A DNA stretch of 34,565 bases from Colwellia sp. (GTDB taxonomy: Bacteria; Pseudomonadota; Gammaproteobacteria; Enterobacterales; Alteromonadaceae): positions 4,693-39,257 of the forward strand of contig JADGDH010000010.1 of assembly GCA_016745015.1 (NCBI GenBank). The letters are read 5' to 3'. A program made the translations under genes and the position numbers. Of this stretch, positions 16,809 through 25,087 are shown piece by piece. How positions within the stretch are numbered: position 1 is the first letter of the stretch; each line of letters starts with the position of its first letter. Below the pieces are notes generated by a model, which had not been told where the DNA came from, ran no database searches, and saw only the letters and a list, made by a program, of their open reading frames with translations.

Positions 16809-17708
16809 TTATCCTTGGGTATTAATCGCAATTTTATCAAAAGAAGTAGATAAGTAACTTTCTTGTTCCATAAATTTTTTAGTTTTACTAAAGGCTTGTG
16901 CTAAGGCATTAAAACCTAATTCATTGGCAAGTTCTATTGCCTGTTGCCATTGTTTACTGTTTTTAGGTGACTTTTTAAAATATTGCTCGATAAATAATCT
17001 ATTGGTTAAATAATTTGAATCAGGTAAAACAAAACTTAACGATATGTTGCCTTGGCTGTTATTACATAGTTTTTTTAATGATTTAAACATAGTTAAACCA
17101 CCTAAATCATAATCAAAACTACACATTATATTTTTATATTGTTTAAAAAAGGCAATGTTCTTTGAATTAGTTATATTGTTACCTGAGCCAAAAGCAATAT
17201 CAACGTCAGCTAATGTGACCATTGGCGCTAATATAGAATGTTGACAGAACAAGGTCTGTGTTGATAAAAATTGTGACCAACAAAAAAAGTTTTCTTGGTT
17301 TTCAATAATTAATAAATTATTCTTTGGCTTAAAACCTTGTTGTAAGCCATCGTTATTAATAACAACGACTTCGGGTGAAATATTGTTTATCTCATTTTTA
17401 TTCAAATACTCATTCAAATGCAATGCTTGATGAAACAAGAGTAAAAAACTAAAACTGGTTTTTTCTTTGTGTGAATCTCCGCGCTCTGACGCTTCAATAC
17501 GATTATTAGTTGGTATACTCGCTGAAAATATATCATCAAATGCTTGTTGATCATTTATGATGAGATAATGGCTTTTATTATTTTGTTTTTTAGACGAAAA
17601 AACAGATCGCCATTGTTGTTTATATTGTGTAGATAATAACGAAATAAAACGTTCAAGGTTAATTGGTTTACCGTTTTGTATCTTTATTAAATATTGATAT
17701 AAATTCAA
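16809..17708 (-). CDS. jetD: JetD/MksG-like Toprim nuclease of a Wadjet-type complex
   Basis: A 299-aa protein that should be the DNA-cleaving subunit. A Toprim-like fold is seen in the C-terminal half: E136 in NLLIIENQENF, FGSGN at 173-177, and the acidic D199-x-D201 in CSFDYDLGGLTMFKSL, matching the F-G-D-x-D-x-x-G motif of JetD. Typical JetD proteins are nearer 380-400 aa, so this one is short, mainly at the N-terminal side. It is the first gene of the operon, whereas jetD is last in the canonical jetABCD arrangement. The ribosome-binding site is poor. Sequence similarity is weak, so the assignment leans on motif plus context. Confidence 0.7.
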   Translation of the reverse strand: MNLYQYLIKIQNGKPINLERFISLLSTQYKQQWRSVFSSKKQNNKSHYLIINDQQAFDDIFSASIPTNNRIEASERGDSHKEKTSFSFLLLFHQALHLNEYLNKNEINNISPEVVVINNDGLQQGFKPKNNLLIIENQENFFCWSQFLSTQTLFCQHSILAPMVTLADVDIAFGSGNNITNSKNIAFFKQYKNIMCSFDYDLGGLTMFKSLKKLCNNSQGNISLSFVLPDSNYLTNRLFIEQYFKKSPKNSKQWQQAIELANELGFNALAQAFSKTKKFMEQESYLSTSFDKIAINTQG

Positions 17709-17781
17709 AGGTGTTGTTCCAAAAATATGGTAGAAATAAACTTCTCAAAAGCTTTGTTTTAAAGATATTACTTTAAGGGTA

Positions 17782-18633
17782 TTACTTAAAAGGAACAGTT
17801 TTCATCGCTAACTGAGGATCAAATCGTACTTTATGCCAATTCATACGCCAATCTAAATGAGGCCCAGTTACTCGACCAGAATTACCAACTTTAGCAATAA
17901 CTTGCCCTTGTTTTACTTTATCGCCTACTTTTACCAATGAGGCGCTTAAATGTAAAAAGTTTGAGGTAATGCCGTGGCCGTGATCAATAACAAGCGTACC
18001 ACCTGAATAAAACATATCAGGCACCCACAATAGTATTTTACCATCTGCGGGGGCTTTCACAGGTGCGCCTATTTTGCCAGCATAATCAACGCCATAATGT
18101 GGATTTTTAGGTACACCATTATAATAACGCTGACTGCCATACACCCCAGTTAAACGGGAGTTTCTAGGGGCAATAAAACCATTACTAAAATCAGTTAGAT
18201 CACTGGATATTTTACGCACCTTAACCATTACCGCACGATCTTCACTGGCACGGATATTGGCTTTTTTATTCGGATTCATTATTTTTTTACTAATACCTTC
18301 AACGCGCGATATTTTATAATCACGTTTTGTTGGTGTGAACTTTTTAAATTCAGTTTTTCCTGATGGCGTCGTAACCGTTAGCGTGTAGTGGCTTGTATCA
18401 TCACGAGAAAAGGCAAAAACATAATCACCATTAGCTGATACAGGTAAAATTTGTTTATTCAATGTTACGGTATTATTTGCTTGGGTTTTACCAATAACTA
18501 AACCGCCCTGCACTATTTCACCACTTAGTTGGATCTGGGCTTGTGCCATAAAAGATAAGCTAGTAACAATAACTACACTAGCTAATTTTTTAATCCTTAC
18601 CACTATACACTTAACCTTCATGGAATTAGCCAT
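17782..18633 (-). CDS. M23-family (LytM) metallopeptidase, exported
   Basis: A 283-aa exported peptidoglycan-hydrolase-type protein. The N-terminus has a basic region, a hydrophobic core and an AQA-Q cleavage site near residue 32. A beta-rich region (about 35-125) precedes the M23 domain (about 155-275). The zinc motif is present in part: H179-x3-D183 (HYGVD), H228 in FLHLS, and then GPHLDW, where the usual HxH reads H259-L-D261. The second histidine, normally a zinc ligand, is aspartate. Aspartate may still bind zinc, or the protein may act as a regulator. ATG 18633 is preferred because AAAGGAG ends nine bases before it; the GTG at 18663 would be too early. The 8-base overlap with the upstream gene suggests coupling. 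Confidence 0.85.
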   Translation of the reverse strand: MANSMKVKCIVVRIKKLASVVIVTSLSFMAQAQIQLSGEIVQGGLVIGKTQANNTVTLNKQILPVSANGDYVFAFSRDDTSHYTLTVTTPSGKTEFKKFTPTKRDYKISRVEGISKKIMNPNKKANIRASEDRAVMVKVRKISSDLTDFSNGFIAPRNSRLTGVYGSQRYYNGVPKNPHYGVDYAGKIGAPVKAPADGKILLWVPDMFYSGGTLVIDHGHGITSNFLHLSASLVKVGDKVKQGQVIAKVGNSGRVTGPHLDWRMNWHKVRFDPQLAMKTVPFK

Positions 18634-19528
18634 TAACAATTGCTCCTTTAGCCACACCTTCATAGGCGATAACCGTAATTTTTTTACCAGCTACTTGTGT
18701 TTGCCACAAACTATTAGGGGCTTTAATCTGCCGTAAAATAAAATCAGCCAATAATTCTACCGTTGAATCACAATCAACCACATCAAGCACTTTGCTTTCA
18801 ACGGCAATATCAAACCTTCCTTGTGGTGCTGTATAGCTAAAATATTGGTGATCGGGTGTTAAATATTCTTTTGCCTTTAATGATAGCTCTACTTCAGCGG
18901 CACTGATCCTGTCGGCTTCGCTAGCAATATATATATCTTGCCAGCGCTTACACCATAATTTCTCTAATTCGGCGTTACGTTTACCATCGAGTAAAATTTG
19001 AATCTTAGAACGATGCCCATGAGCAATACGCTGACAATTACCATCATGAAGCTTTAAACCATGAGTATAATGGTAATAATCACTAACAATATTTTCAGGG
19101 CGTAATGTTAAGATTAAGCCTTGCACATTGCTTGGTAATTCAGCCATGATTATCGCGGTTAAATGTTTAGTAACCTCATGCTCGGTAATTGTTAAACAGT
19201 CAAGTTGAGCAAAAGCGCAACAAGGTGATTGTAAATGATAACTAGCGCGTTCACTTAAAAAATCAATAGTTTGGTGATCGGGTTGATGCAATGATTCTGC
19301 TATGGCTAACGCTTTTTCTTGCATAGGTAATAGTAGTTTATGATCAATTGCATCATCAATAATAGCTTTGATTTGCTTTTTTACTACAGCAAAATCAAGC
19401 ACCATGCTTTGATCATTCAATGATCCTTCAAGCAATACGTCTACTATCCAACTTTCACCCACAATACCGCGTTGTTTACACAGGTAAGAAAAATCTATAA
19501 CGGTAAGATCATCTACAAATAATTGCAT
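18626..19528 (-). CDS. Two-domain PTPS/6-carboxytetrahydropterin synthase-like protein
   Basis: A 300-aa cytoplasmic protein of the 6-pyruvoyltetrahydropterin synthase/QueD fold, about twice the usual size. The N-terminal half (about 1-130) has the fold's pattern DFSYL...WIVDVLLEGSL...MVLDFAVVKKQI but lacks the zinc histidines. The C-terminal half has them: H161, C165 and H170-G-H172 in LKLHDGNCQRIAHGHRSKIQI, the Cys-x4-His-Gly-His of QueD-type enzymes. It probably makes a pterin or 7-deazaguanine (queuosine) precursor, though other que genes are not near. Ribosome-binding AAGGA lies seven bases before the ATG. It is co-directional with pyrC and the M23 gene. Confidence 0.8.
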   Translation of the reverse strand: MQLFVDDLTVIDFSYLCKQRGIVGESWIVDVLLEGSLNDQSMVLDFAVVKKQIKAIIDDAIDHKLLLPMQEKALAIAESLHQPDHQTIDFLSERASYHLQSPCCAFAQLDCLTITEHEVTKHLTAIIMAELPSNVQGLILTLRPENIVSDYYHYTHGLKLHDGNCQRIAHGHRSKIQILLDGKRNAELEKLWCKRWQDIYIASEADRISAAEVELSLKAKEYLTPDHQYFSYTAPQGRFDIAVESKVLDVVDCDSTVELLADFILRQIKAPNSLWQTQVAGKKITVIAYEGVAKGAIVNG

Positions 19529-19588
19529 TTTTTTCCTTATTCTTTATTTCAAGGACTATTAAAGGCTCTCAAGTTTTTTTAAAGTATT

Positions 19589-20635
19589 TTAAGCGTCTAC
19601 TTGCCATTGTATTTCATCATCACTACGAATAGGAACAACAACATCGTTACCAAACGTTAATGTTGCTGGAACTTGCCAAGCTTTACGAACTAATGTGATT
19701 TTATCTGCATTTACTGGCAGTTGATAAAATTTAGGGCCATTTAAGCTAGCAAACGCTTCTAATTTATCTAGTGCATTTTCTTGTTCGAAAACTTCAGCAT
19801 ATAACTCTATTGCTGCATGGGCAGTATAAGAACCAGCACAACCACAACTCGATTCTTTAGCATGCTTTGCATGTGGCGCAGAATCAGTGCCTAAGAAAAA
19901 CTTAGCGTTGCCACTAGTCGCAGCTTGAATTAGTGCTTGTTGATGAATATTGCGCTTTAAAATAGGTAAGCAGAAATAATGAGGGCGAATGCCGCCAGCT
20001 AACATGTGATTACGGTTAAATAATAAATGATGCACTGTAATCGTTGCTGCTACATTATCACTTGCACTGTTAACAAAATCGACAGCATTTTTTGTTGTGA
20101 TATGTTCTAACACTACTTTTAAATCAGGATAATTAGCCACTAATGGCGCTAATATGGTATCAATAAATACTTGTTCACGATCGAAAATATCAATGTCATC
20201 GGTTGTAACTTCGCCATGAATTAATAATGGCATACCAACTCGTTGCATAGCGGCAAATACATCTTTTAAATTAGCAACATCAGTAACACCTGAAGATGAA
20301 TTTGTTGTTGCGCCCGCTGGATATAGTTTAGCCGCAAAAACAAGCCCAGACTCTTTTGCTTCAATAATATCTTCTGGGCTGGTGGTGTCGGTTAAATAAA
20401 GTACCATTAACGGCTTAAAATGTGCACTAGGCTCTGTTGCCATAATTCTTTGATAGTATTCTTTAGCAAGTTTAGTATTAGTTACTGGCGGTACTAAATT
20501 AGGCATTACGATAGCGCGGCCAAAATAGCGGCTAATATCTTTTACAGTGCTTTTTAATGCATCCCCATCACGTAAATGTACATGCCAGTCGTCAGGTCGA
20601 GTAATAGTAAGTGTGTTTTTGTGATCGTTTTTCAT
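19589..20635 (-). CDS. pyrC: Dihydroorotase (class II, PyrC)
   Basis: Dihydroorotase, third step of de novo pyrimidine synthesis: N-carbamoyl-aspartate to dihydroorotate. The 348-aa protein matches E. coli PyrC in length. It has the amidohydrolase features: H18-x-H20 in [10 protein letters not shown], the carbamylated lysine in [29 protein letters not shown], and the metal aspartate in [12 protein letters not shown]. The start is ATG 20635, with GGGG seven bases upstream; TTG 20656 is an alternative. It is not next to other pyrimidine genes, which is normal for this family in gammaproteobacteria. Confidence 0.97.
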   Translation of the reverse strand: MKNDHKNTLTITRPDDWHVHLRDGDALKSTVKDISRYFGRAIVMPNLVPPVTNTKLAKEYYQRIMATEPSAHFKPLMVLYLTDTTSPEDIIEAKESGLVFAAKLYPAGATTNSSSGVTDVANLKDVFAAMQRVGMPLLIHGEVTTDDIDIFDREQVFIDTILAPLVANYPDLKVVLEHITTKNAVDFVNSASDNVAATITVHHLLFNRNHMLAGGIRPHYFCLPILKRNIHQQALIQAATSGNAKFFLGTDSAPHAKHAKESSCGCAGSYTAHAAIELYAEVFEQENALDKLEAFASLNGPKFYQLPVNADKITLVRKAWQVPATLTFGNDVVVPIRSDDEIQWQVDA

Positions 20636-20777
20636 GGTTAACCCCGTGTTTTTCAAATTTATCAGCGTAAAGTTAACTTACTGATATTTAAATGATAACG
20701 CGAAAAATCCTAGTACCGCGTTACCTTTTTGATTTGGTTTTAGTGCTTGGTTACAGTCTTTGTTGCAATATTAACAG

Positions 20778-21872
20778 CTAAACATCTTCAATATTATCAG
20801 TCTCGTTAGTTGCTAATAAAGCTTGTAATTGTTCTTTCAAATTTGGTGGAACTTTAAAAAGTGTAATCGAGTCATTATGAGGATTATAAACAACATCTTG
20901 ACCAAAATGACTACGTTCAAAGCTCAAGCTAATACCATTTCCATAACCAGAATATTTTGTTATTTTATTAACAACGGTTTGGTCATGAGGAAAAGACTCT
21001 TCAATAGGATAAGATTGTTGCTGGCAAAATTGATAAAAATCTTGCTCATTACCGTTAGTATCAGTTGTAGTGTGACCAATAACCTTCCCTACCTCTTGCA
21101 TAGAAACATCTTGAGAACTCGCTTTTTGCTCTTTACAGTAATTTAATAATTCTTTGCGTGTTTGCTGTTTTTCACCTGCATCAAGTTGATTAACAGCCAC
21201 ATAATCTTCTACCGCCTGTACCAGTGTTTGCGTTTGTTCTTTTGCATTTAAGCCTTCTTCACAGCCTAAAAAATCAAGGAAAAAATCAGACACCTTTCGC
21301 CCTGCACGGCCTTTTATAAAAGAAATATAACGATTACCACTGGCATTTTGTTGGTAATCAAATAAATCGATACGTGCTGCTAGTTGTAGTTTGTTAGTAT
21401 CAAGATGTTGATCGGCTGAAATATTTAATTCTCCGTCAACACTGTAATGCTGCGAAACAGGAATAACAGCAACTAAAAGATAACGTCCGCCCATATATTC
21501 GTAATGACAAACAACTAAATAGCCACTTTCTTCCAAATCATATTTTTCTATTTCATCTTTTAGCGTATTTGCTGCTTGCGTACTGAATGCGTAAAAACTT
21601 TGGCGTTCACCTAAATAACTTTCCATTAAATCTACAAAGCGTGCGGTACTCGTTTCACTATTATTGTCGCTACTTCCTTGTGCAGGTAAAACAGAAAAAC
21701 ACCCATAAGCTTTACTTCCTTTAGCATTATAAATAGCATGTAAACCATCAATAAAAGCGGTTATTTTAGTGCTGATCTCTATATTTTCAGGGCCTAAGCG
21801 CACTGAAACGTCTCCAGATTCTTCTTTTTTAGAAATAAAATGTAATGCTATATTAGAAATAATTAAACTCAT
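20778..21872 (-). CDS. yejK: Nucleoid-associated protein YejK (NdpA)
   Basis: A 364-aa nucleoid-associated protein of the 37-kDa NdpA/YejK family, which binds DNA and, in E. coli, contacts topoisomerase IV. The N-terminus MSLIISNIALHFISKK and the following ...IDGLHAIYNAKGSKAYGCF match the family closely. The middle carries the YISFIKGRAGRKVSDFFLDFLGC signature. The length is a little above the E. coli protein (335 aa). The gene is divergent from yejL, with 92 bases between the two starts, so the promoters share that gap. The downstream gap to pyrC (121 bases) has a 7-bp inverted repeat without a T tract. Confidence 0.95.
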   Translation of the reverse strand: MSLIISNIALHFISKKEESGDVSVRLGPENIEISTKITAFIDGLHAIYNAKGSKAYGCFSVLPAQGSSDNNSETSTARFVDLMESYLGERQSFYAFSTQAANTLKDEIEKYDLEESGYLVVCHYEYMGGRYLLVAVIPVSQHYSVDGELNISADQHLDTNKLQLAARIDLFDYQQNASGNRYISFIKGRAGRKVSDFFLDFLGCEEGLNAKEQTQTLVQAVEDYVAVNQLDAGEKQQTRKELLNYCKEQKASSQDVSMQEVGKVIGHTTTDTNGNEQDFYQFCQQQSYPIEESFPHDQTVVNKITKYSGYGNGISLSFERSHFGQDVVYNPHNDSITLFKVPPNLKEQLQALLATNETDNIEDV

Positions 21873-21964
21873 AATCAGGGATCTATATTTAGGGATAAAT
21901 TAGTATATTGTTCAGGCATTTGATAAACTGGCAAAATACTATTTATCATCAGTTAAGTGTCATT

Positions 21965-22183
21965 ATGCCCATTGTATCGAAATACTCCAATGAACGTGTA
22001 GAAAAAATTATTCAAGAATTAATGGATGTGCTTGTAAACGAAGAAGCAACAACCGATTTAGCATTAATGTGTTTAGGAAATACAATAACCAATGTTATTT
22101 GTAAAGTTCCTGCAGATAAACAAAATGCTATTGTAGACAATTTTACGCGTGCATTAAATCAATCTATTCAAAAAACACACTAG
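21965..22183 (+). CDS. yejL: UPF0352/YejL family protein
   Basis: A 72-aa cytoplasmic protein of the conserved YejL (DUF1414) family, function unknown. Family residues are obvious: [48 protein letters not shown] 21965 is chosen because it begins the family sequence; the open frame upstream to 21908 is not conserved in character. The ribosome-binding site is weak. It precedes yejM by 49 bases and is divergent from yejK, the usual arrangement in gammaproteobacteria. Confidence 0.95.
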   Translation: MPIVSKYSNERVEKIIQELMDVLVNEEATTDLALMCLGNTITNVICKVPADKQNAIVDNFTRALNQSIQKTH

Positions 22184-22232
22184 TTTTTATTTATCCCTGT
22201 TTTATCTAACAAAATAAGAAGAATAAAGTTCA

Positions 22233-24002
22233 ATGGTCTCTTTTGATACAAAAAGTTATAGCAAAAAACTATTACATTTAATTAGTTGGAGCCATTGGTT
22301 CACATTTTTTAATATTATTGCGGCAATAGCCCTATCTTCTTATTACCTTTTCAGTGAAACAGCACCCGATACACTATTAGGTCAAGTCTACCTAATCACT
22401 ACTTGGGTTAGTCATACGGCATTTCTAACTTTTATGAGTTTTGTCTTACTCTTGTTTCCATTAACAATTATCTGGCCAAACACCAAGGTTATTCGTACAA
22501 GTGCTTCAATAATTTTTACTTTTGGGCTATTGCTATTATTGCTTGATGGCTTCATTTATAGTCGTTTAGGCTATCATTTAAATGCATCATCAAGCACACA
22601 AATATTTGGCCTAATAAAAGAAATTGCCCAAGAAAGTGTTGTTTTTTATACCGTTAGCGGCATGCTGGCCATTATAATATTAGGCTTTGAATTTACCATC
22701 AGTAATTATGCATGGAAGCATTTAAAACAATTACAAAAAACAGTGTTTGCTCGTTTTGTTATTTTTGCTTTAGTGTTGTCTTTCTTCTTTAGTCATCTAA
22801 CTCATATTTGGGCCGATGCAAATTTAGATTACGATATATTGCGTCAAGACACGGTATTGCCATTGTCTTATCCTGCAACAGCACAAACTTTATTAACCAA
22901 ATATGGTTTATTTGATATTGAAGACTATATTGAGCGTAAAACGAGCCCGTTGTCTTTTAGTCGTGCTATACCGCAATACCCTTCTTTGAAAAGTGGCCAA
23001 TGTATTAATGCTGATACATCAACATCTGTATTTTTGATTCTTACCGACGAACAATTAAATGAACGGCAATTACAACATTTTAGTCGTAGAACAAGCAGTA
23101 ACAGCTACCTATTAAACAACCATGTAGACTCCGCATTACTTGATGACGCTTGGTTTAACTTATTTTATGCTTTGCCAAACATTTATCAGCAAGCCATTTT
23201 AAAGCAACAAGTTAAACCTTTATTATTTCAAGCTATTGAACAGCAAAATCTAGCGAGTTCTTATACCTTAATTGATAAGAATAAAACGAATACTAATAAT
23301 GATAACTTAGTGAACAGAATAAGTGAGAGCATAGAAGCTAACAACGACTTATGGTTTACTTCTTTATTTGAGAAGCAAACCCACCTTAACGATATTTCAA
23401 GCCTAATATTCTCTGACAAACTCAAGAATAAACAACCTGGACTACACTTAATTTATTTCAAAAGTACATTAAGTGATAATGATAAAGGCAGCAATAACAG
23501 TTATCAGTTTGAGTTGTTTGTTGACGCTTTATTATTAGCGCAGCAGCAGAAACAACAAAAAGATATTATTTGGATTAGTTCAATAGGCAATCAAACTAAA
23601 GACACACAGTTATCAACTAAATCTGCTTTATTACTTACCCCTTATAATGCTTCTCAACCTAGTGTAAATAAAGAAACAATTAATAAATTAACAAGTCATA
23701 TGGATTTACAATCAACCCTTATGAACAATTGGCTTGGCTGCACTATTAATAATAAGGCCTACAGCAATGGTTCAGATCTTGTAACCTTAAATAAAGACCG
23801 TGTTATTGCTAATACATCTGCAGAAGGTTTAATGGTTTTTAATAAAGATAAATCTGTTTTAATTGATGGAAATGGTAATTTTCATAGTTATTCAAGTCAA
23901 TTAAACGCCCCGATCACCGTAAATAAAGATTTTCCATTAATGATTGATGGCGTACATTTCATTAAGCGTTTTAGTATGCAAACAGAACAAAAAAGTAAAT
24001 AA
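22233..24002 (+). CDS. yejM: YejM/PbgA (LapC)-like membrane protein, DUF3413
   Basis: A 589-aa inner-membrane protein with an N-terminal DUF3413 region of about five transmembrane helices (about 13-190; LISWSHWFTFFNIIAAIALSSYY is the family start) and a periplasmic sulfatase-fold C-terminal domain. In E. coli YejM senses LPS and tunes LpxC degradation through LapB. Catalytic sulfatase residues are not seen, as expected of a pseudo-enzyme. The periplasmic part (about 250-589) looks shorter and more divergent than usual: VFLILTDEQLNER replaces the LLVVDSLR type motif. Linkage to yejK and yejL supports the assignment. Confidence 0.88.
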   Translation: MVSFDTKSYSKKLLHLISWSHWFTFFNIIAAIALSSYYLFSETAPDTLLGQVYLITTWVSHTAFLTFMSFVLLLFPLTIIWPNTKVIRTSASIIFTFGLLLLLLDGFIYSRLGYHLNASSSTQIFGLIKEIAQESVVFYTVSGMLAIIILGFEFTISNYAWKHLKQLQKTVFARFVIFALVLSFFFSHLTHIWADANLDYDILRQDTVLPLSYPATAQTLLTKYGLFDIEDYIERKTSPLSFSRAIPQYPSLKSGQCINADTSTSVFLILTDEQLNERQLQHFSRRTSSNSYLLNNHVDSALLDDAWFNLFYALPNIYQQAILKQQVKPLLFQAIEQQNLASSYTLIDKNKTNTNNDNLVNRISESIEANNDLWFTSLFEKQTHLNDISSLIFSDKLKNKQPGLHLIYFKSTLSDNDKGSNNSYQFELFVDALLLAQQQKQQKDIIWISSIGNQTKDTQLSTKSALLLTPYNASQPSVNKETINKLTSHMDLQSTLMNNWLGCTINNKAYSNGSDLVTLNKDRVIANTSAEGLMVFNKDKSVLIDGNGNFHSYSSQLNAPITVNKDFPLMIDGVHFIKRFSMQTEQKSK

Positions 24003-24174
24003 TTGTGCATTAGTTAGTCGGTTAAAAGTTATTGGCTCATTGATCATATGATTGTCATTGCATTAGCTTAATAAATCATTAATATAGGCTGCGTAAATCA
24101 AGTGTATTAGCAGTAATCCTCCCTAGGTTACATATTATGTTGATACGAATAGTTAAACTAATTGGTTTGCAAAT

Positions 24175-24251
24175 CGGGGTATAGCGCAGCTTGGTAGCGC
24201 GTGCGTCTGGGGGACGTGAGGTCGCAAGTTCGAATCTTGCTACTCCGACCA
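24175..24251 (+). tRNA. tRNA-Pro (anticodon GGG)
   Basis: A 77-nt cloverleaf with encoded CCA. Acceptor CGGGGTA pairs with TACTCCG (one wobble). The D-arm has TAGCGCAGCTTGGTAGCGC and the T-arm GCAAG-TTCGAAT-CTTGC. The anticodon loop is CTGGGGG, giving GGG at 34-36; the anticodon stem has two G-T pairs. The C1-G72 start and A73 match bacterial tRNA-Pro. Confidence 0.95.
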
Positions 24252-24275
24252 TATCTAAATTTCTGGATCATATCA

Positions 24276-25031
24276 TTGAAGCTAAAAGAAATATTTTCAT
24301 CAGTTTACTACTGCATTTATACAACATTAATTATGCCATTATTATTACTACAAGGTATATGGTTAAAGCTAACAGTATTACGTCTTCCAGAGCCTTGTGG
24401 TGAACGGTCAGGACATTGTGGTGATGGCAGTAAACTTAAATTATTAATTGTTGGTGACTCTGCCGCCGCAGGTGTTGGTGTAGAGAAACAAAAAAATGCT
24501 TTATCTGGTCAATTAACAGCAATTCTTGCGGCTAAATACGACGTACATTGGCGCTTAATAGCCAATACTGGTGTTACTTCGTCAGATCTTATAAAAAATC
24601 TTACAGCATTACCTATACAAGAGCCTACAACAAATCCCACACAAGAATTCGATTATATATTAGTCTCAGTTGGCGTTAATGATGTAACTCACTTAACACG
24701 TTCAAGTCATTGGTTTGCTAATATAAAAACTATCACTGAACTATTAGATACTAAGTTTGATAATCCCAAAGTATTATTAACTAGCGTACCACCAATGCAC
24801 CAGTTTATGGCAATACCCTACCCACTTAGGTGGTGGTTTGGTTTACGAGCTAAAAAACTAAACGAGTTAATGATAAAAGCAGTAAAAAATAAAAAAAATT
24901 ATTCAATATTAACCTTTGACTTACCCTTTAAACCAGAATTTATAGCCAAAGATGGTTTTCACCCTTCTAAACTAGCCTATGGTGTTTGGGCAAATCAAGC
25001 GGCGGAAAAAATTGATGAATTAATTGATTGA
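24276..25031 (+). CDS. SGNH/GDSL-type hydrolase, membrane-anchored
   Basis: A 251-aa serine hydrolase (esterase/lipase-type) of the SGNH fold. The blocks are in order: I GDSAAAGVGV with the nucleophile serine (after LKLLIV), II ANTGVTSSDL (glycine), III VSVGVNDVTH (asparagine), and V DGFHPS (Asp and His). Before block I, a single hydrophobic segment followed by LRLPEPCGERSG suggests a membrane anchor. The start is uncertain: TTG 24276 gives a basic N-terminus and complete helix; ATG 24333 gives a shorter one; neither has a good ribosome-binding site. The frame runs upstream into the tRNA but cannot begin there. Substrate unknown. Confidence 0.85.
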   Translation: MKLKEIFSSVYYCIYTTLIMPLLLLQGIWLKLTVLRLPEPCGERSGHCGDGSKLKLLIVGDSAAAGVGVEKQKNALSGQLTAILAAKYDVHWRLIANTGVTSSDLIKNLTALPIQEPTTNPTQEFDYILVSVGVNDVTHLTRSSHWFANIKTITELLDTKFDNPKVLLTSVPPMHQFMAIPYPLRWWFGLRAKKLNELMIKAVKNKKNYSILTFDLPFKPEFIAKDGFHPSKLAYGVWANQAAEKIDELID

Positions 25032-25087
25032 ACATTAGTATTTTAACGCACCTATATATCCAAATAACTTATAGTGCTAGATCAAAG

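Noticed and set aside
20689-20730. TAACGCG/CGCGTTA inverted repeat in the yejK-pyrC gap
   Set aside because: A 7-bp stem with a 14-base loop and no T tract; too weak to call a terminator.
24201-24275. Long frame of the SGNH gene reaching into tRNA-Pro
   Set aside because: Those bases are the tRNA; translation must start further downstream.
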